Of a stretch of 64,000 nucleotides of DNA, positions 1-11,610 are shown one piece after another. Where the stretch lies: NCBI GenBank assembly GCA_030789695.1, contig CM061139.1:7827878-7891877 (forward strand). Reading direction: 5' to 3'. How positions within the stretch are numbered: position 1 is the stretch's first letter; every line of letters starts with the position of its first letter. The stretch comes from Scilla litardierei. Its lineage: Eukaryota; Streptophyta; Magnoliopsida; Asparagales; Asparagaceae. The translations under genes and the position numbers were made by a program. Below the pieces are notes generated by a model. It searched no databases. It was not told the DNA's origin and saw nothing but the letters and a program-made list of their open reading frames with translations.

Positions 1-1005
1 AATTGTTGTATCCTTTCCCTTGGTTGGAATTCGCCACATAATTCACTTGTGTGGGTCTTGAAGCACTTCCTTCGCTAGCAGTAGGTTAGTACATTGATTG
101 ATGCCATGGTATACGCTACTGCAAAGATTGCATAGCCATTCATTACCAACCGTCACGACCTTCACTCCTTTCACCTGCAACCCTTCAAGTCTCTTGAAAA
201 TGATGGCATCCATTCTTTATTCTAAGTCTTTCTCTTGGGTCAATGTAAGGAGACCACCATGGGCCAAAGGTTGAGGTAATTCTCTCCTCTCAGATTCGGG
301 AGTCGCCTCCCAACTTCGTGCATTCTCTGATATGGATTCCAAGTACTCCCATGCCTCCTCCGGTGTCTTATCCAAGAATTCCCCTTTGCACATCATTTCC
401 ACGAATTGTTTCATGGATGGGATGAGTCCGTCGTAAAAGAAACCGATGAGATGGTATTCATCAAATCCATGGTGTGGACATGCTAGTAGCAGCTCCTTAA
501 ACCTTTCCCAAGTGATATCAAAGCTTTCATTTGGTTTCTGAGAAAAGTTCGCCATTTGTCTCTTTAATCCTTGAGTCTTGTGCAAGGGAAATTTTTTTTT
601 CAGAAATTCAGCTTGCATTGCTAACCATGACTTAGTAGTGTGGGGGAGGTATAACATTAAACCAATTTTTAGCTTTATCCTTTAAATAAAAAGGAAACAT
701 TTTAAGATAAATGGTTTCATTACTAGCCTTCCCATCGGAACATGCGAGGCAGACATCTTCGAAATCCTTTATATGTAAATAAGGATTCTCCTTCTCTACT
801 CCATGAAAAGTGGGAGAATTTGAAATATCCCTGGTCTTGGGCTAAAGGAATTCGCATCAGTTGGAGGCACAATGCATGAGCCGGTGGCAAACCTACTCGG
901 TCTCAACACATATCTCAAACTTCGATCACCCTCATTTTGAGAGTGATCGTCCTCACTAGGATGGGTGTTGTCATTAGCGTTGGTGTTGGTATTTTCATCA
1001 GCCAT
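1..1005 (-). pseudogene. Athila/Tat-type gypsy gag, broken and cut by the window edge
   Basis: This is the capsid gene of a Ty3/gypsy element read leftward from an ATG at 1003-1005. The N-terminal piece (1005-796) is Asn/Asp-rich. The piece at 657-217 holds the retrotransposon gag core, including a WERFKELL segment, a CPHHG turn, FYDGL and KTPEEAWEYLE, which is the usual Athila/Tat order. Between them (about 660-700) another frame still encodes the KDKAKNWF-like motif that should precede the core, so at least one frameshift separates the pieces. A TAA at 217-219 interrupts the frame. Beyond it a basic stretch and a CNLC-like start of a zinc knuckle can be read. Protease and pol would lie beyond the left edge. 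Family assignment rests on gag motifs and on the primer site at 1232. Confidence 0.8.
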
Positions 1006-1231
1006 GTCTATGTTTCTTACTAGTCTATGCGTTCGAGAAGTCCTTAACCACATAAACTAGACAATTGAGCTCAAGGCAAAACTTTCCAAGATTAGCCTAA
1101 TTTTTATAGTTTTGATGATTATAAAAATTGAAAAACAATCTCGGGTATCCACAATGAATATGAACAATAAAATGGAAAGATCTCACCAAATTTTCACGAC
1201 AAAAACCATAGTGTGAAATGAAGATACGCCG

Positions 1232-1249
1232 TCCCCAGCAACGACGCCA
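1232..1249 (-). other. Primer binding site, tRNA-Asp-like
   Basis: On the minus strand this reads TGGCGTCGTTGCTGGGGA, two mismatches from the complement of the plant tRNA-Asp(GUC) 3' end. It sits 3 bp inside the LTR edge and about 230 bp upstream of the gag ATG, as expected for Athila/Tat elements. The two differences (C to T) are probably decay. Confidence 0.75.
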
Positions 1250-1570
1250 ATTTGCTTTACTCTTCCAGAAAGGTGATACTCGCAAGTGTACGAGGTCGGT
1301 AAATAATATACTCGAAAAGTACGAAATCGTATCCACAGAGATGGAACTAATCTGCAAATTCACACAAATAGTTAGAGCATGTAAAGAATGGTTGAGGGTT
1401 CTAACGATCCTTCGAAGGTGAATGATTGTTTGAATAGATGATTTATCTAAGTAGCCTAAAGTTAGGGTAAGGTCCTGAGATTTGGATGCAAGGGAGAACA
1501 AGAGTGTGGGTGTTGAGGATATCAGTAGGATTACTCAATTACTCTGCTAAATGTTAATTCCAAGATAACT

Positions 1571-1935
1571 CGATCATTCATCCATTTCAAGATATGAAGA
1601 TCGGGAAATGAATCATTTAAGCACATATAGGGTGCACCAAGGGTAATTGCTAATTGCGTTCGTCTCCTAATTAAAGCTCATGAATCACTCTCACACCCAT
1701 TTCAATGTAAGTGAGAGTAGTGCATGTAGGTTGTGTTGCGAATCACACAACCACCATTCTGCGGTCCCCTTCGGGTAATGCACGATTCGATAAAATGGGA
1801 CACAACCCAATTAACAACTTAGATTGTTGGGTGAACTAAACTTCTAAACTATGTAATATGGATTGAAGGGGGTTGCATTCATTTCAAGACATGCAATACC
1901 CATTGGATAAATAGGTGCAACAATTACGAAGCACC
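1571..1935 (-). repeat. Hairpin cluster with a recurring TTGAAATG loop in the LTR leader
   Basis: Several perfect or near-perfect stems lie in the transcribed part of the LTR. Positions are 1571-1603 (stem around loop CCATTTCAAG), 1687-1718 (8-bp stem ACTCTCAC/GTGAGAGT around ACCCATTTCAATGTAA), 1729-1752 (8-bp stem GGTTGTGT/ACACAACC), 1873-1896 (6-bp stem TTGCAT/ATGCAA around TCATTTCAAGAC) and 1914-1935 (GGTGC/GCACC). Three of the loops contain CATTTCAA while their stems differ. Read as minus-strand RNA the common loop is TTGAAATG. Confidence 0.6.
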
Positions 1936-2360
1936 ACCGTTCTTCGGCTCCTCCATGGATAGTCTCGAATCCAATTAATCACAAGCTTATTTCACCCAAC
2001 AATATGGATTAACAAAGGGTGTTGGAAATTAACATTAGCAAGGCAATCAAAACATCCTACATCAATCCAAAACACACACACAATGAATCTAGCCTAACAT
2101 ATCAAGAATAGAATAGACATTCATAGAAATAGATATACTTCAACACAAAGAACGAAAGCAAATGTATAATAACAAGATGGTTGGAAATTTGTCACCAAAT
2201 ACAAGCTTCCTCAATCAATAATCAATCTCAGCAACAACAAAATTGAGATCAGAAAACTCAAAACTCTCCAAAACCCTAATCCCCTTCGTACGGTAGAAGA
2301 TGACCTAAAATAGTAAAAGATTAAGTTCTTATGCTCTGTTTATTACATTCTGAATAGTAG

Positions 2361-2370
2361 TGTTTTATAC
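2361..2370 (-). promoter_or_regulatory. LTR TATA box
   Basis: On the minus strand this is GTATAAAACA, about 120 bp downstream of the palindrome array and about 1.1 kb before the primer site. It is the best core promoter in this LTR. Confidence 0.5.
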
Positions 2371-2490
2371 CCCCTAGCGGTTGCATCTCATCCATCCAAA
2401 ACATCATCCAACCACCCATAGCAACTGGAGATAAATCGGGTTAAGAAAAACTCGTTTCTCGCAACCCAGACCGCAGGTGAAAAACCCCGA

Positions 2491-2857
2491 TCAGTCGACT
2501 GTCAAACAAACGACAGTCGACTGATGACAGGTGGCTGTCATTGCTACCAAAGGGCGACATGCGACTGTCTTAAAAATCACAGTCGCCTGTGTGATCCATA
2601 GGCGACTGTCTTTTGTTCTTCATTCGCCTGCTGCAGAAGTGTCAAAATAACAGAGAGTCGGCTCTTTCTGCTCCCTTAGGCATCTGGAAAATCAGTCGAC
2701 TGATGCAAAGATGACATGCGACTATACAATATTACAGTCGACTGTCAATCCTCTTGCATGCGACTGTCGTTGGACTTCAGCTTCTCCAGCTCCAGTTCTT
2801 TAAAGGCAGGCGACTGCCGATGTTTGGGCTGTCACTGTCTGGTTTCCCAGGCGACTA
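2491..2857. repeat. CAGTCGACTG palindrome array in U3
   Basis: About ten exact or degenerate copies of the palindrome CAGTCGACTG (also seen as GCGACTGTC and CAGTCGCCTG) are spread over about 370 bp, many in facing pairs that can fold. The array lies just upstream of the LTR TATA box. Confidence 0.75.
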
Positions 2858-3017
2858 GTGTTCCTTCTACTGGTGCCTATTTTGTACTCCTCTTCTTGAG
2901 TTGATTTAGTCCCCTTCAGGACACCCGAAAAATCCAGAAAAATCCCTAAAAATATAGTAGACATTTATAATGCTTTAGGGAAGTGAAATTGTGCCAAAAT
3001 AAAATCATATTCTCACA

Positions 3018-5469
3018 AATGATGAATTAACATAAATGTAGTTAATAGAGCATGATTCCAAGGATTATGTGCACTAGAGGAGATGATTATGATGTTAGAA
3101 TATGCAATGTTTATTTATAATCACCGAACAGTGTGCAACACGAAGACTTTCTTGAAACCACAAGGGTGCTACCCCGGGCCGAGTAACAAACTACTCAGGA
3201 TCCATTCAAATGTTAGTACACGGAATCTGGATCGTGCCTGTAAAATAATAGTATCATAAACGATCATGCCTGATCGTGGAATGTAAATCCTCCCAGACAT
3301 GGCCGAAAGACAGGTCCTAGTTGCTTACGCACTCTCATAATCATAAGTTTCCTGAAAACTCGGCGAGTCAAGCTAGATTAATCAATTATTAGTTTATAGA
3401 CGTGATGTTGTTCAATATTAATTAAACCACATAGTCAATGTGGAAGTCCATAGATAATGATCGAATGTAGTAACCAGACATGTCCAGAGTCAACCTCAAT
3501 TCCACAAGTCATCCAGTATCGTGTCAGTATCATGCCATCACAAGAAACATCCCAAGACTACGCAATTTAACAATATTAAACTTACTAGTATTGAAGGGTT
3601 TCGAGGGACCCTTAGGGTATAAATATATGTCTGTCCTACATCAGATGGACGATAGAAGCAGAAAATCAGACATAGAAATAAATCATTAAACTATTTAATG
3701 AACAGTAAGAATGTCATTAACCCTATCCAGGAAATCCACTATCTTAGGGTTGGTCTGACTAACCCCAATGATAGATCTAAACTACTGCAATAATATATAA
3801 AAGAAAGAAAAGCAGAAAACATACCCGGAACTTCGCTTCCACGGAACACGAAGCGTCGTTTTCAGCAACCTTCTTTACTCTCCCGCATCGAGCCGACTCC
3901 ACGCCTCCAAGACTGGACCTCCCGAGGCGAGCCAATTAACAACGTGCCTCCGAGCCAATCACCTGCCAAAGAAAGTTTCACTTGAGTATGATCCACATCA
4001 AATACTATGGATCTAATCCAAACCTCCTTGTCGTCTTGCTAGGACGCGAACGGAGGAACGAAAGATTAAGGAGGAGAGAATAATTTTAGTCTCGGCTCAA
4101 GCGTGCTTAAAACTTTTTGGAGCTGCTCGAATCAGAGACTTGGGACAAATTTTCCAAGGGGAGTCAGCCCCTATTTATATAGGAAGCCAGACCCCTTGCT
4201 CGTCTAACGAGCAATGAGGGACTAATCAAAATTAGGGGAGAAAATTAAGTTAGTTTTGCCATACAATAAGGCTAAACTTCAACAAATTTTCTCTCACTCA
4301 CCGTTGAGCTTCACAAGTGATACAACCTATCAAATCGAAGAGCTATGAACGGTGAACGCATAGAAACAAACGGCGCTCCAATCCGACTTTGTTTGACCCC
4401 TCAAACGACAGCTCAAAGTCGGGCAAAAACCACAAACTGGCTGAAAACGCAGCCGTCATTTGCAAGTTAGGGTTTCTGCAAACTGGGCAGTCAGCCAACA
4501 GGGCAGCCAGCCCACCTGGGTGGGTCGGTCGCCTACTCTTGCACGCCCAAACCTGCCCGCCTGGGCGAGCGGGCCAGGCACCCGCTGGAACGGGCCTGGC
4601 CCGCTCGACTAGGCGGGCGGGAGGGCCCCGCGTGAGCGGGCCAGACCAGCTCATGCGGGCCCAGCCCAGCCTGCCAACGGGCAGGCTGGCTTGACCCCTA
4701 CCTGTGGGCGGGCTTGACCTACCCGCCCAAGCTGGGCAGGCTAGCCCAGCCTAGCTGGTCGGGCTAGGCGCCTTTGAGCTATATCTTGAGCATTTGAGCT
4801 CCGTTTGTGCCCATTTCAAATCCGTTTGAAAACAGGTTTCGAATGGGACCATTCCAAAAACCTTTGCAACCTTTTCTATGCTTTTATTATTTAAAATATT
4901 CCCGTAAATATTTTACTATTTATTTTAAACCCTTTTGCATCATATGAAATAACCATGCATAGAATTCTTCTAATGCTTATACCGCAAACATTTTGCGGAA
5001 CCATTAAATCTCATTTAATACAGACTTAATGTCACAACCTTTTGTGACTAATTATTCACGTGCACCCGAGTGCACTCCTCATACATTCTTCCTGTTACTA
5101 AGTTGCAAACCATACTCGGTGTGAGACCCTACAACTTAGCCCCACTACAGGTTGGGACTCAAAACCCCCTAGATGACAGTGACCACGAGCAGCAGGTGTC
5201 GTCCCTGTTTCGGCATCATAATTACGTGATTGACCCATAAACAAAAGTACTGTCGGGATCACCCTAACTGTGACTGTGATGACTACCGTAATTTTAGTCC
5301 ATTCGTCAAAACTATGTTGCTGCATAGCCTAGGGTATGGTAAACTATCATCCCCACTATCTATCCCTGGTCAGTTTGCTACGGTCTTTGGTATATACATG
5401 TTGTACTTCCTACAACATACCCCGGCCGAGGTTTAGCACCAAGAACCGCACTGAGCATATAACACTAAC
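3018..5469. other. Non-coding LTR-like remnant
   Basis: No credible ORF is present; the short frames run through stops and GC repeats. The stretch has an LTR-like order on the minus strand: a GC-rich dyad array at 4770-4485 followed by ATATAAATAG at 4180-4171. I could not find matching ends or a target duplication, so it is probably a degraded or fragmentary LTR. Its ends may also include unrelated intergenic DNA. Confidence 0.4.
4485..4770. repeat. GC-rich dyad repeats
   Basis: About 290 bp of GC-rich inverted motifs lie here, for example GCCTGCC with GGGCAGGC, and GGGCGAGCGGGCC with GGCCCGCTCG. They stand out sharply from AT-rich flanks. Position and form resemble the palindrome arrays of the other LTRs. 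Frames open through this stretch on both strands are composition artefacts. Confidence 0.6.
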
Positions 5470-5650
5470 TGTAAGGACACTGTGCTACGAGGAACAAACA
5501 CTAGAGGGGGTGACTAGTGTTTTCTAGAAGTGTAAGGAATTTACGCAAAATAAAAACCTAATGAACCAACAAATTCGGAATTAAAGAAATGACCAATAAC
5601 ACTAGGAAAAATGCAATGCAAACATGCAATGTATCCTGGCTCGATGCCAC

Positions 5651-6000
5651 CCAAGTCAAACCCGACTTGTTATCGGTGCCCTAATCCAGAAACACTCGAG
5701 ATCACACTCGGATACTCTAGTAAATACAACTAGAGCTTCCCTTTAGCCCACTTGCAGAAACCCCAACAAGTGCAATCGACCTACAATCGATGTCCGTGTA
5801 TCCCACAACCCGGGAACATGCAAATACTTTAATCCCACAACTTAGAACTAAGCACACTCTCATAACCCGAGAGAAAACCCTTTCTTTGACTCCCACAACT
5901 TGGGAAGCCAACACTCTTCAAATACCGAGAGCAAACCTTTCTCCTTCTTGACCCCAACAACTTGTAATCAAGCCAACCCTCTCGCCAACCGAGAGTACTC
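5651..6000 (-). repeat. Mini-hairpin cluster with ACAACC-type loops
   Basis: Roughly ten small stems with similar A/C-rich loops lie in the LTR leader. Examples are CAAGTC/GACTTG, CTCTAGT/ACTAGAG, ATCGA/TCGAT, TCCC-ACAACCC-GGGA, CTCTC-ATAACCC-GAGAG, TCCC-ACAACT-TGGGA and CTCTC-GCCAACC-GAGAG. Stems differ and loops resemble each other. The intact SIRE LTR has the same kind of cluster at the same place. Confidence 0.6.
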
Positions 6001-6292
6001 AATAAAATAAAAGTATTTAGAATGAAATATACAACTTGAAATACACCCACCTATGATTTGAATAAGAACTTACTTGTGAAGGCTATAGTGTGTGTGTGAA
6101 GTGCTCAATGTGGGAGGAGATATCTCTTGAGATGCTTGCCCAAAGATGAAAGCAAATCTAGCTTAGATGTGTGCTTTAGATCATAGAGTGCAATGGAGAA
6201 TTAGAGAGCACTTGAGAGGATATAGAGGCTTGAAAATAAGACTTAAAATGTTTTCTTAAGGGACAAAGAGGGCTAACATATTCAGCATATCT

Positions 6293-6303
6293 CCTATATA
6301 TAG
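6293..6303 (-). promoter_or_regulatory. LTR TATA box
   Basis: On the minus strand this reads CTATATATAGG, immediately downstream of the palindrome array and upstream of the hairpin-rich leader. The intact SIRE LTR has the same relative placement. Confidence 0.6.
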
Positions 6304-6388
6304 TAGCTCAAGGGAAGCCCAAAACGCCAAGCAAAAAGACCCAAAAACCAATCTCCCAACGGCTAGAATTGGGCTGAAAACGACTCGA

Positions 6389-6865
6389 ACATGCGCCTGT
6401 AGAAGGGGGACATGCGCCTGGTCCACTGTAGCAAACGACTATAAAATGAAAAACACTGGAAGGACACATGCTGACCATGCACCTGTTGAAGGATGACCAT
6501 GTGCCTGTACACCTGGGCAGGCGCCTGTCAAATCTACAACAGGCGGCTGTTCGAGGGGCAAATTCTGCATTTTTTCAGTACAGCTGATCACTAAAACATC
6601 TATATCTGCCACTACAGATATCCTATTGGAGTGATTCAAGTTGGGTTGGAGAGCTAACAAAATTTTCTTTCAAATGAGCTTAGAAATGGACATGAAATTC
6701 TAATTATAGAAAAACTGACAGCACTTTGAAGATAGACTGGTCTGAAAAACAGAATACAACTTCAACCGGATTTGGGCTCTGTTTAGAAACATGCGTCTAC
6801 TGAAGGGAAACCAGGCCTCTGGTGTGCACACCAGGCGCCTGGTTATCCTTCATCAGGCCCATGTT
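6389..6865. repeat. CAGGCGCCTG palindrome array in U3
   Basis: Repeated and degenerate copies of the palindrome CAGGCGCCTG (CATGCGCCTG, CAGGCGGCTG, CATGTGCCTG and others) occur in pairs separated by 10-20 bp. They sit just upstream of the TATA box. The core differs from that of the other LTRs in the window. Confidence 0.7.
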
Positions 6866-7406
6866 TTGAGTCAAAAGTTCAGATTCAAATTTTGAATGCC
6901 TAGAAGCATATGGGGTCAATTAAAGGCTATACTAATGATGTTTATAGGTAGTGTAGGTGCATCTAAGTAGTTCTAATTCAAGGCTTAATATTCTAAGACT
7001 TACAAAGAAGTAAATACTAAAGATTACAATGAATATCCTTACTTCTTCATGGTCTTGAGTCTTTTAGTTGTATGTCTTGAATGTCTCCATCGTCATCTAG
7101 TCTTTGATCATCAAGATGTTCTTTGAATCTTTTGAATCATCCATTCATTTCTTCTCTTTGGATTGAATCTCCATTCATTTGTTGAAACCATTGGCTTGAG
7201 GTTTGTTGTATTCTTTGAGTTCTTCAATCCAATGCTTCACCTTTGTTGATCTACCAAGGTATCCACTTGAATCAACACGTGTAGTCACTTTTGATCTTCT
7301 TGAATCTAATTGGTGACTCTTTAGTTAACTGCATTCACATGTGTTAATCACAATGATTTATGTTTGATCATCATCAAAACCAAGCTGGAGAGTCCAATAC
7401 TCAACA

Positions 7407-10293
7407 TTATCCCCCTTTTTGATGATGACAAACCAAATATAAACAAAATAAATAATTGTGCATTAAATATACTTACTCCCCCTGCAATGATGCCAACCAA
7501 GTTAATATCAATAATCAATAGCATCATTAAGCAGTTAATAGTGTGTGTATCACATGATGTTGTGTATATATCGCATGAATGACCAAAAAGGATATGCATA
7601 CATAATACAAATTATATAGGTGATACACATCATAAGCATGAGCATGATTACAAACAGATACCAAATGTAATCAATATAGACCAAGGTAATCACCAATATT
7701 GCTCCCCCCTGAATGTAAACTATATAAGCTACCAATTGTAAACAAGATATCAAAATAAAGATATCAATTGCAAGAGAAAATATCCAACAACAACTCAACT
7801 ACCCTCAATTATCACAAATAGATAAGCAATAAGCATAGTGTGATAAAAGATTACAATGGATACTAATTGTAAATAGTAGTGTGAGCAGTGTTATAATAGT
7901 GATAATAGCATAATTAACAGTAGCTACCAGCTATAAACATGATAATAAAATATGGATAACAATGCAAAAATCATGACATCACTTGTGAAAGAAAGACAAG
8001 TGATCAAATAGTGTCAAATACACAAACAAGCTCAATTATCACAAAATTTATAACATTAAGCATAATGTGATAGACTACCATTGAGCAAGAGCAGGACATA
8101 TGACATGAACATGATTAAAGACATAATGATAGAATCAATATAATCATGATGACATAGATCAACAAATAATTTCAATAGACTGAGATCTAAGCCAAACATA
8201 GCAGAAAAATGCAACAAACATGACTATGGAAATTTTTAACCACGTGTGCCAAGTTATGTTATGAAATAAAAACTTAAATTAAGTTCTAAAGATCATAATA
8301 CCAATGAACTAATCACTGCATGTCAAAATATATCAATTGAAAGTGAAGTAACAACAACTGGTGAAAATATGATCCAAAAGGCACGAATAATATCACAATT
8401 ATGGTTATGAACTCATTACTCAAAATAAATTCTAATTAGCATACTAAAATACTCAAAGCATTGATCACATGCCGTAATTACAACAAATGATCACATCTAG
8501 CATAAACCATCTCAAAAATATCATAAAAGAGTGAAAATTGAAGTATGAGATTTGAGATGACATAAAATAAGTATAATGACATGTGATAAACTCCACAAAT
8601 CATCTTCAAAAGTAAGCACATCAATTCTAAGTGTAGTATGAGATGTGGAGTGACAAGGTGATAAAAATGTATGAATATCAAATATCAACATCGTGCAAAA
8701 GTGTAATGCCAAATAAAGATAATAACTTCATAAAAATTATGGCATACATAATTCTAGCACACTAGGATACTAATTTAAACAATGTTCAAAAGAAATATAG
8801 TACTAGCATGCATTCCAGAATAGATACTCACAGAATGAGTCAATGATAAGCATGGAATGCCATGAGCATAAGCAAGATAAGCAATATAACATACGCTCAA
8901 AACTAGCATCAAACAAGAGTATGTAAAGATGATATCCAATATAAATATTCTAACAAAGTATGCAAATCAGACAAATAATGTCAAGATCATGACATCACTT
9001 GTGAAGGAACACAAGTGAACAAATAGAGTCATGATCTCATCCTAGCTCAATTATTACAAAGAATTCAACATGAGACATAATGTGACAAAACGTCTTTTGA
9101 GCAAAGGCATGGAGTTTGACATGAGCATATATAAGATATAATGAAGATAATCTAGGTTCAAAGTCACAAGGTAGGACATAAATGAATAAAGTTATCATGA
9201 GCATCACATGCATGCATACCAATTGTGCGAATATAACAAAAGCTTATGTAATCAGAATTTAATCGGAGGTAACATTAATGAAGTCATAGTGCATCAGGAT
9301 ATATTCATGGAAGAATATCTATGACAAAATATACATATCATCATGCACAATATAAAACTTATATGATCTTGTATCGCACAACTTATCTATAACATCTCAT
9401 AAAAAATAGCATAAAATATGAGCATGAGATGAGAGATGACATTATGAGAAATATAGCATGAAGATCGCTAACCAATATGCATGAGTGCTATGTCACTTGT
9501 AAAAATATCTTACATGAAAGATTTAGCTATAGACATGAAAGATCTCTCAAATAAAATTATAGCTAAACATCAGTCATGAAGCAATTAAAATGACAAGTAA
9601 CGTACACTGATCACCACAAATCATATCAATGTGTCTCATAAAGATAATCATACCAAATATAAGAAAAGTATGAGATGCGTGGTGATACAATGAACAAATA
9701 TGTATAAAGATCCTAAATCAATTAATCTTATTCATGGCATGAATTATATATAAAATGATGAAGTATATCACGCCATAAGGAAATGAATGATTTTACTAGA
9801 ATGAAATGGCATATCATGATAGGATCTAAATAATCCATGAACATAATCATCTATGAAAATTAGGTCCAAGTGGTAGAATAAAAAAACCAATGAATCTTTA
9901 ATGAAAGAAGTGAAAGGTTTTCATTGAAGCTTAAGATCTAAATATACTTAATACAATCTAATAAATAAACAAGCTTGTCATACACATCAGTTATCATGTC
10001 CATAATTTTTAACAATCTTCACAAAGAAGCATGCATGTGAGGAATAAGATGTGTAATGACAATGTGTTCCAAAGATATGAAAATCAATAAATAACTAACT
10101 AACCCATTATATGAACGTTATAACGACCATGATACATGAGTCATACTTAGACATATATTGCACACATCAACATGGTAGTCACATAAACAAACAATCTCCA
10201 CGAGAGTGTGACATGAATGAGCTAATGAAGAAGTATGCTATATTACAAAAATTCAATATATTAAAATACCAATTGTACTAAACACATGCTTAC
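7407..10293 (-). mobile_element. AT-rich interior of the older SIRE-like element
   Basis: The interior starts with a polypurine tract (minus strand GGGGGATAA next to the LTR) and further GGGGGAG-like tracts near 7475 and 7705. The 3' non-coding part of the intact SIRE (47183-48100) has the same layout. After that, about 2.7 kb of AT-rich sequence full of short ATGA/TCATG-like words has no coding potential I can defend. No 3' ORF or pol is recognisable, so this may be a non-autonomous or decayed derivative. Its right part continues beyond the solo LTR at 13383. Confidence 0.5.
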
Positions 10294-10874
10294 TGTCACG
10301 CCCCGCTTCCCATCATACTTGGGAGCGAGGACGCGAACGGAGCCGCTTGGGCTGGAGCGGTGAAGCCCCAACCCAATAAGCGTCTGTGAATGACTACTTT
10401 GGCATGTACTTGCTTGTGAACAATCGGAACAACAAATAATGCCATCATTTTACTTTAACTTCCGGGTTACAAGTACACAAAGAATTAAAAGGCCTAGCAT
10501 GGCCCTTACAACAGTTACAAGGAAATTAAGATACACCTGAAAGAAAATACAACAACAATTATTAAAATTTTAGCAAGCTGCGCAATGTCCGCCGTCTTCA
10601 GCAGTGAATCTCGTGATCTTGGTTCTCTTAGTCGCCTTCTTCAATCTCCAAGTAATCTCCTCTGTGAACTCTGCTCAAAACCTAACGTATATTTCACAAA
10701 CAAGGAAATATACGTCAGCGAGGGTCGCTCGGCAAGATTTAAAACGTTAGTAGTAAAATGACCCTCGGCAAGATTTAAAGACGTTACAAAGCTTTAGGAG
10801 ATGAGGGGCACAATATGATTTCAACAAGAGGAAACATAGTAATAGATTGACACATATGAGCATAAACAATGTGT

Positions 10875-11090
10875 AATGTGCAAAGTAGTGAGCATGCGAA
10901 GTGTGGTGTGCAAGTAGCAAACACATCAAGGTGTAGTGTGTAAAGTAACTAGCACGGCAAGTGTAGTGTGCACAGCAAAAGTAGTGACAAGTGTAGTGTG
11001 TACAGCAAAAGTAGTGACAAGTGTAGTGCATAAGGTAACAAGTGGCATACATGGTCTTCGTAATGCACAAAGTAAAGCACGACATTTGCG
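10875..11090. repeat. About 30-bp tandem repeats in the solo LTR
   Basis: Repeated AAGTGTAGTGTG units are joined to GCACAGCAAAAGTAGTGAC-like spacers, degenerating toward both ends. They lie in the downstream part of the LTR. No ORF overlapping them is credible. Confidence 0.7.
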
Positions 11091-11384
11091 ATGTACAAAG
11101 TAAAACACGATCTGAGCTTAGTTGACAGCTTATACATCCACGATATTAGCAGCAATAAACAAGAGTGCCAACCTGTACTAAATCTAGTGACAAGCCCAGT
11201 GTCTGAGGGGGAGGTGACCAGCATCACACCCAAGTCAACGGGAGCTACCCGTGACTCTATACTCACCGACCCGGCCAGGTGTCGGTCAAGTTCACCACTA
11301 GAGTGCAATCCAGCTTTCCAGCCTCTACTACACTAGACTACCCCACCCAAGGTGTCCATAAGTCAATCCGTAGTTTAATGTTTG

Positions 11385-11610
11385 CCGAGTGGCAAACATT
11401 CCGTAAATGGCCCGCGGCCCAATATCCGTAATTGCCCGAAGGCCCAATAGTCTGTAGTTGCCCGAAGGCCCAATATCTGTAATGCCCGAAGGCCCAATAA
11501 TCTGTAATTTGCCCAAAGGCACAATAGTCCGCAAATTGCCCTAAGGCACAATGGTCCGTAAATTTTCCGAAGACCCAAATATCTGTGATTGCCCCGAGGG
11601 CTAAGTTTTC
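11385..11610. repeat. Tandem GCC-CGAA-GGC mini-hairpins
   Basis: About eight units of 25-30 bp each hold a short stem GCC/GGC (or TGCC/GGCA, TTTGCC/GGCAAA) closed by a 4-nt loop (CGAA, CAAA, CTAA or GAGT). They are followed by a CAATAnTCTGTAAT-like spacer. The variation between units keeps most stems paired. Confidence 0.7.

Larger units (their letters stand above)
1253..3017 (-). mobile_element. 5' LTR of the left Athila/Tat-like element
   Basis: The inner edge is set by the primer site at 1232. The outer edge is my estimate: on the minus strand the LTR would begin TGTGAGAATATG at 3017 and end AAAGCA at 1253, about 1.77 kb. In transcription order it holds a palindrome array (2857-2491), a TATA box (2370-2361) and a leader rich in hairpins (1935-1571). 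The other LTR is outside the window, so the boundary cannot be checked by comparison. The span is non-coding. Confidence 0.6.
5470..7406 (-). mobile_element. 3' LTR of a second, older SIRE-like copia element
   Basis: The plus-strand left edge TGTAAGGACACTG, followed by a CTAGAGGGGGTGA block, matches the layout of the intact SIRE LTR at 45446. The right edge CCAATACTCAACA abuts a C-rich tract that is a polypurine tract on the minus strand (7407-7425), as in that element. Length is about 1.94 kb. In transcription order it carries a palindrome array (6865-6389), a TATA box (6303-6293) and a hairpin-rich leader (6000-5651). It is clearly diverged from the SIRE copy at 45446. Confidence 0.75.
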
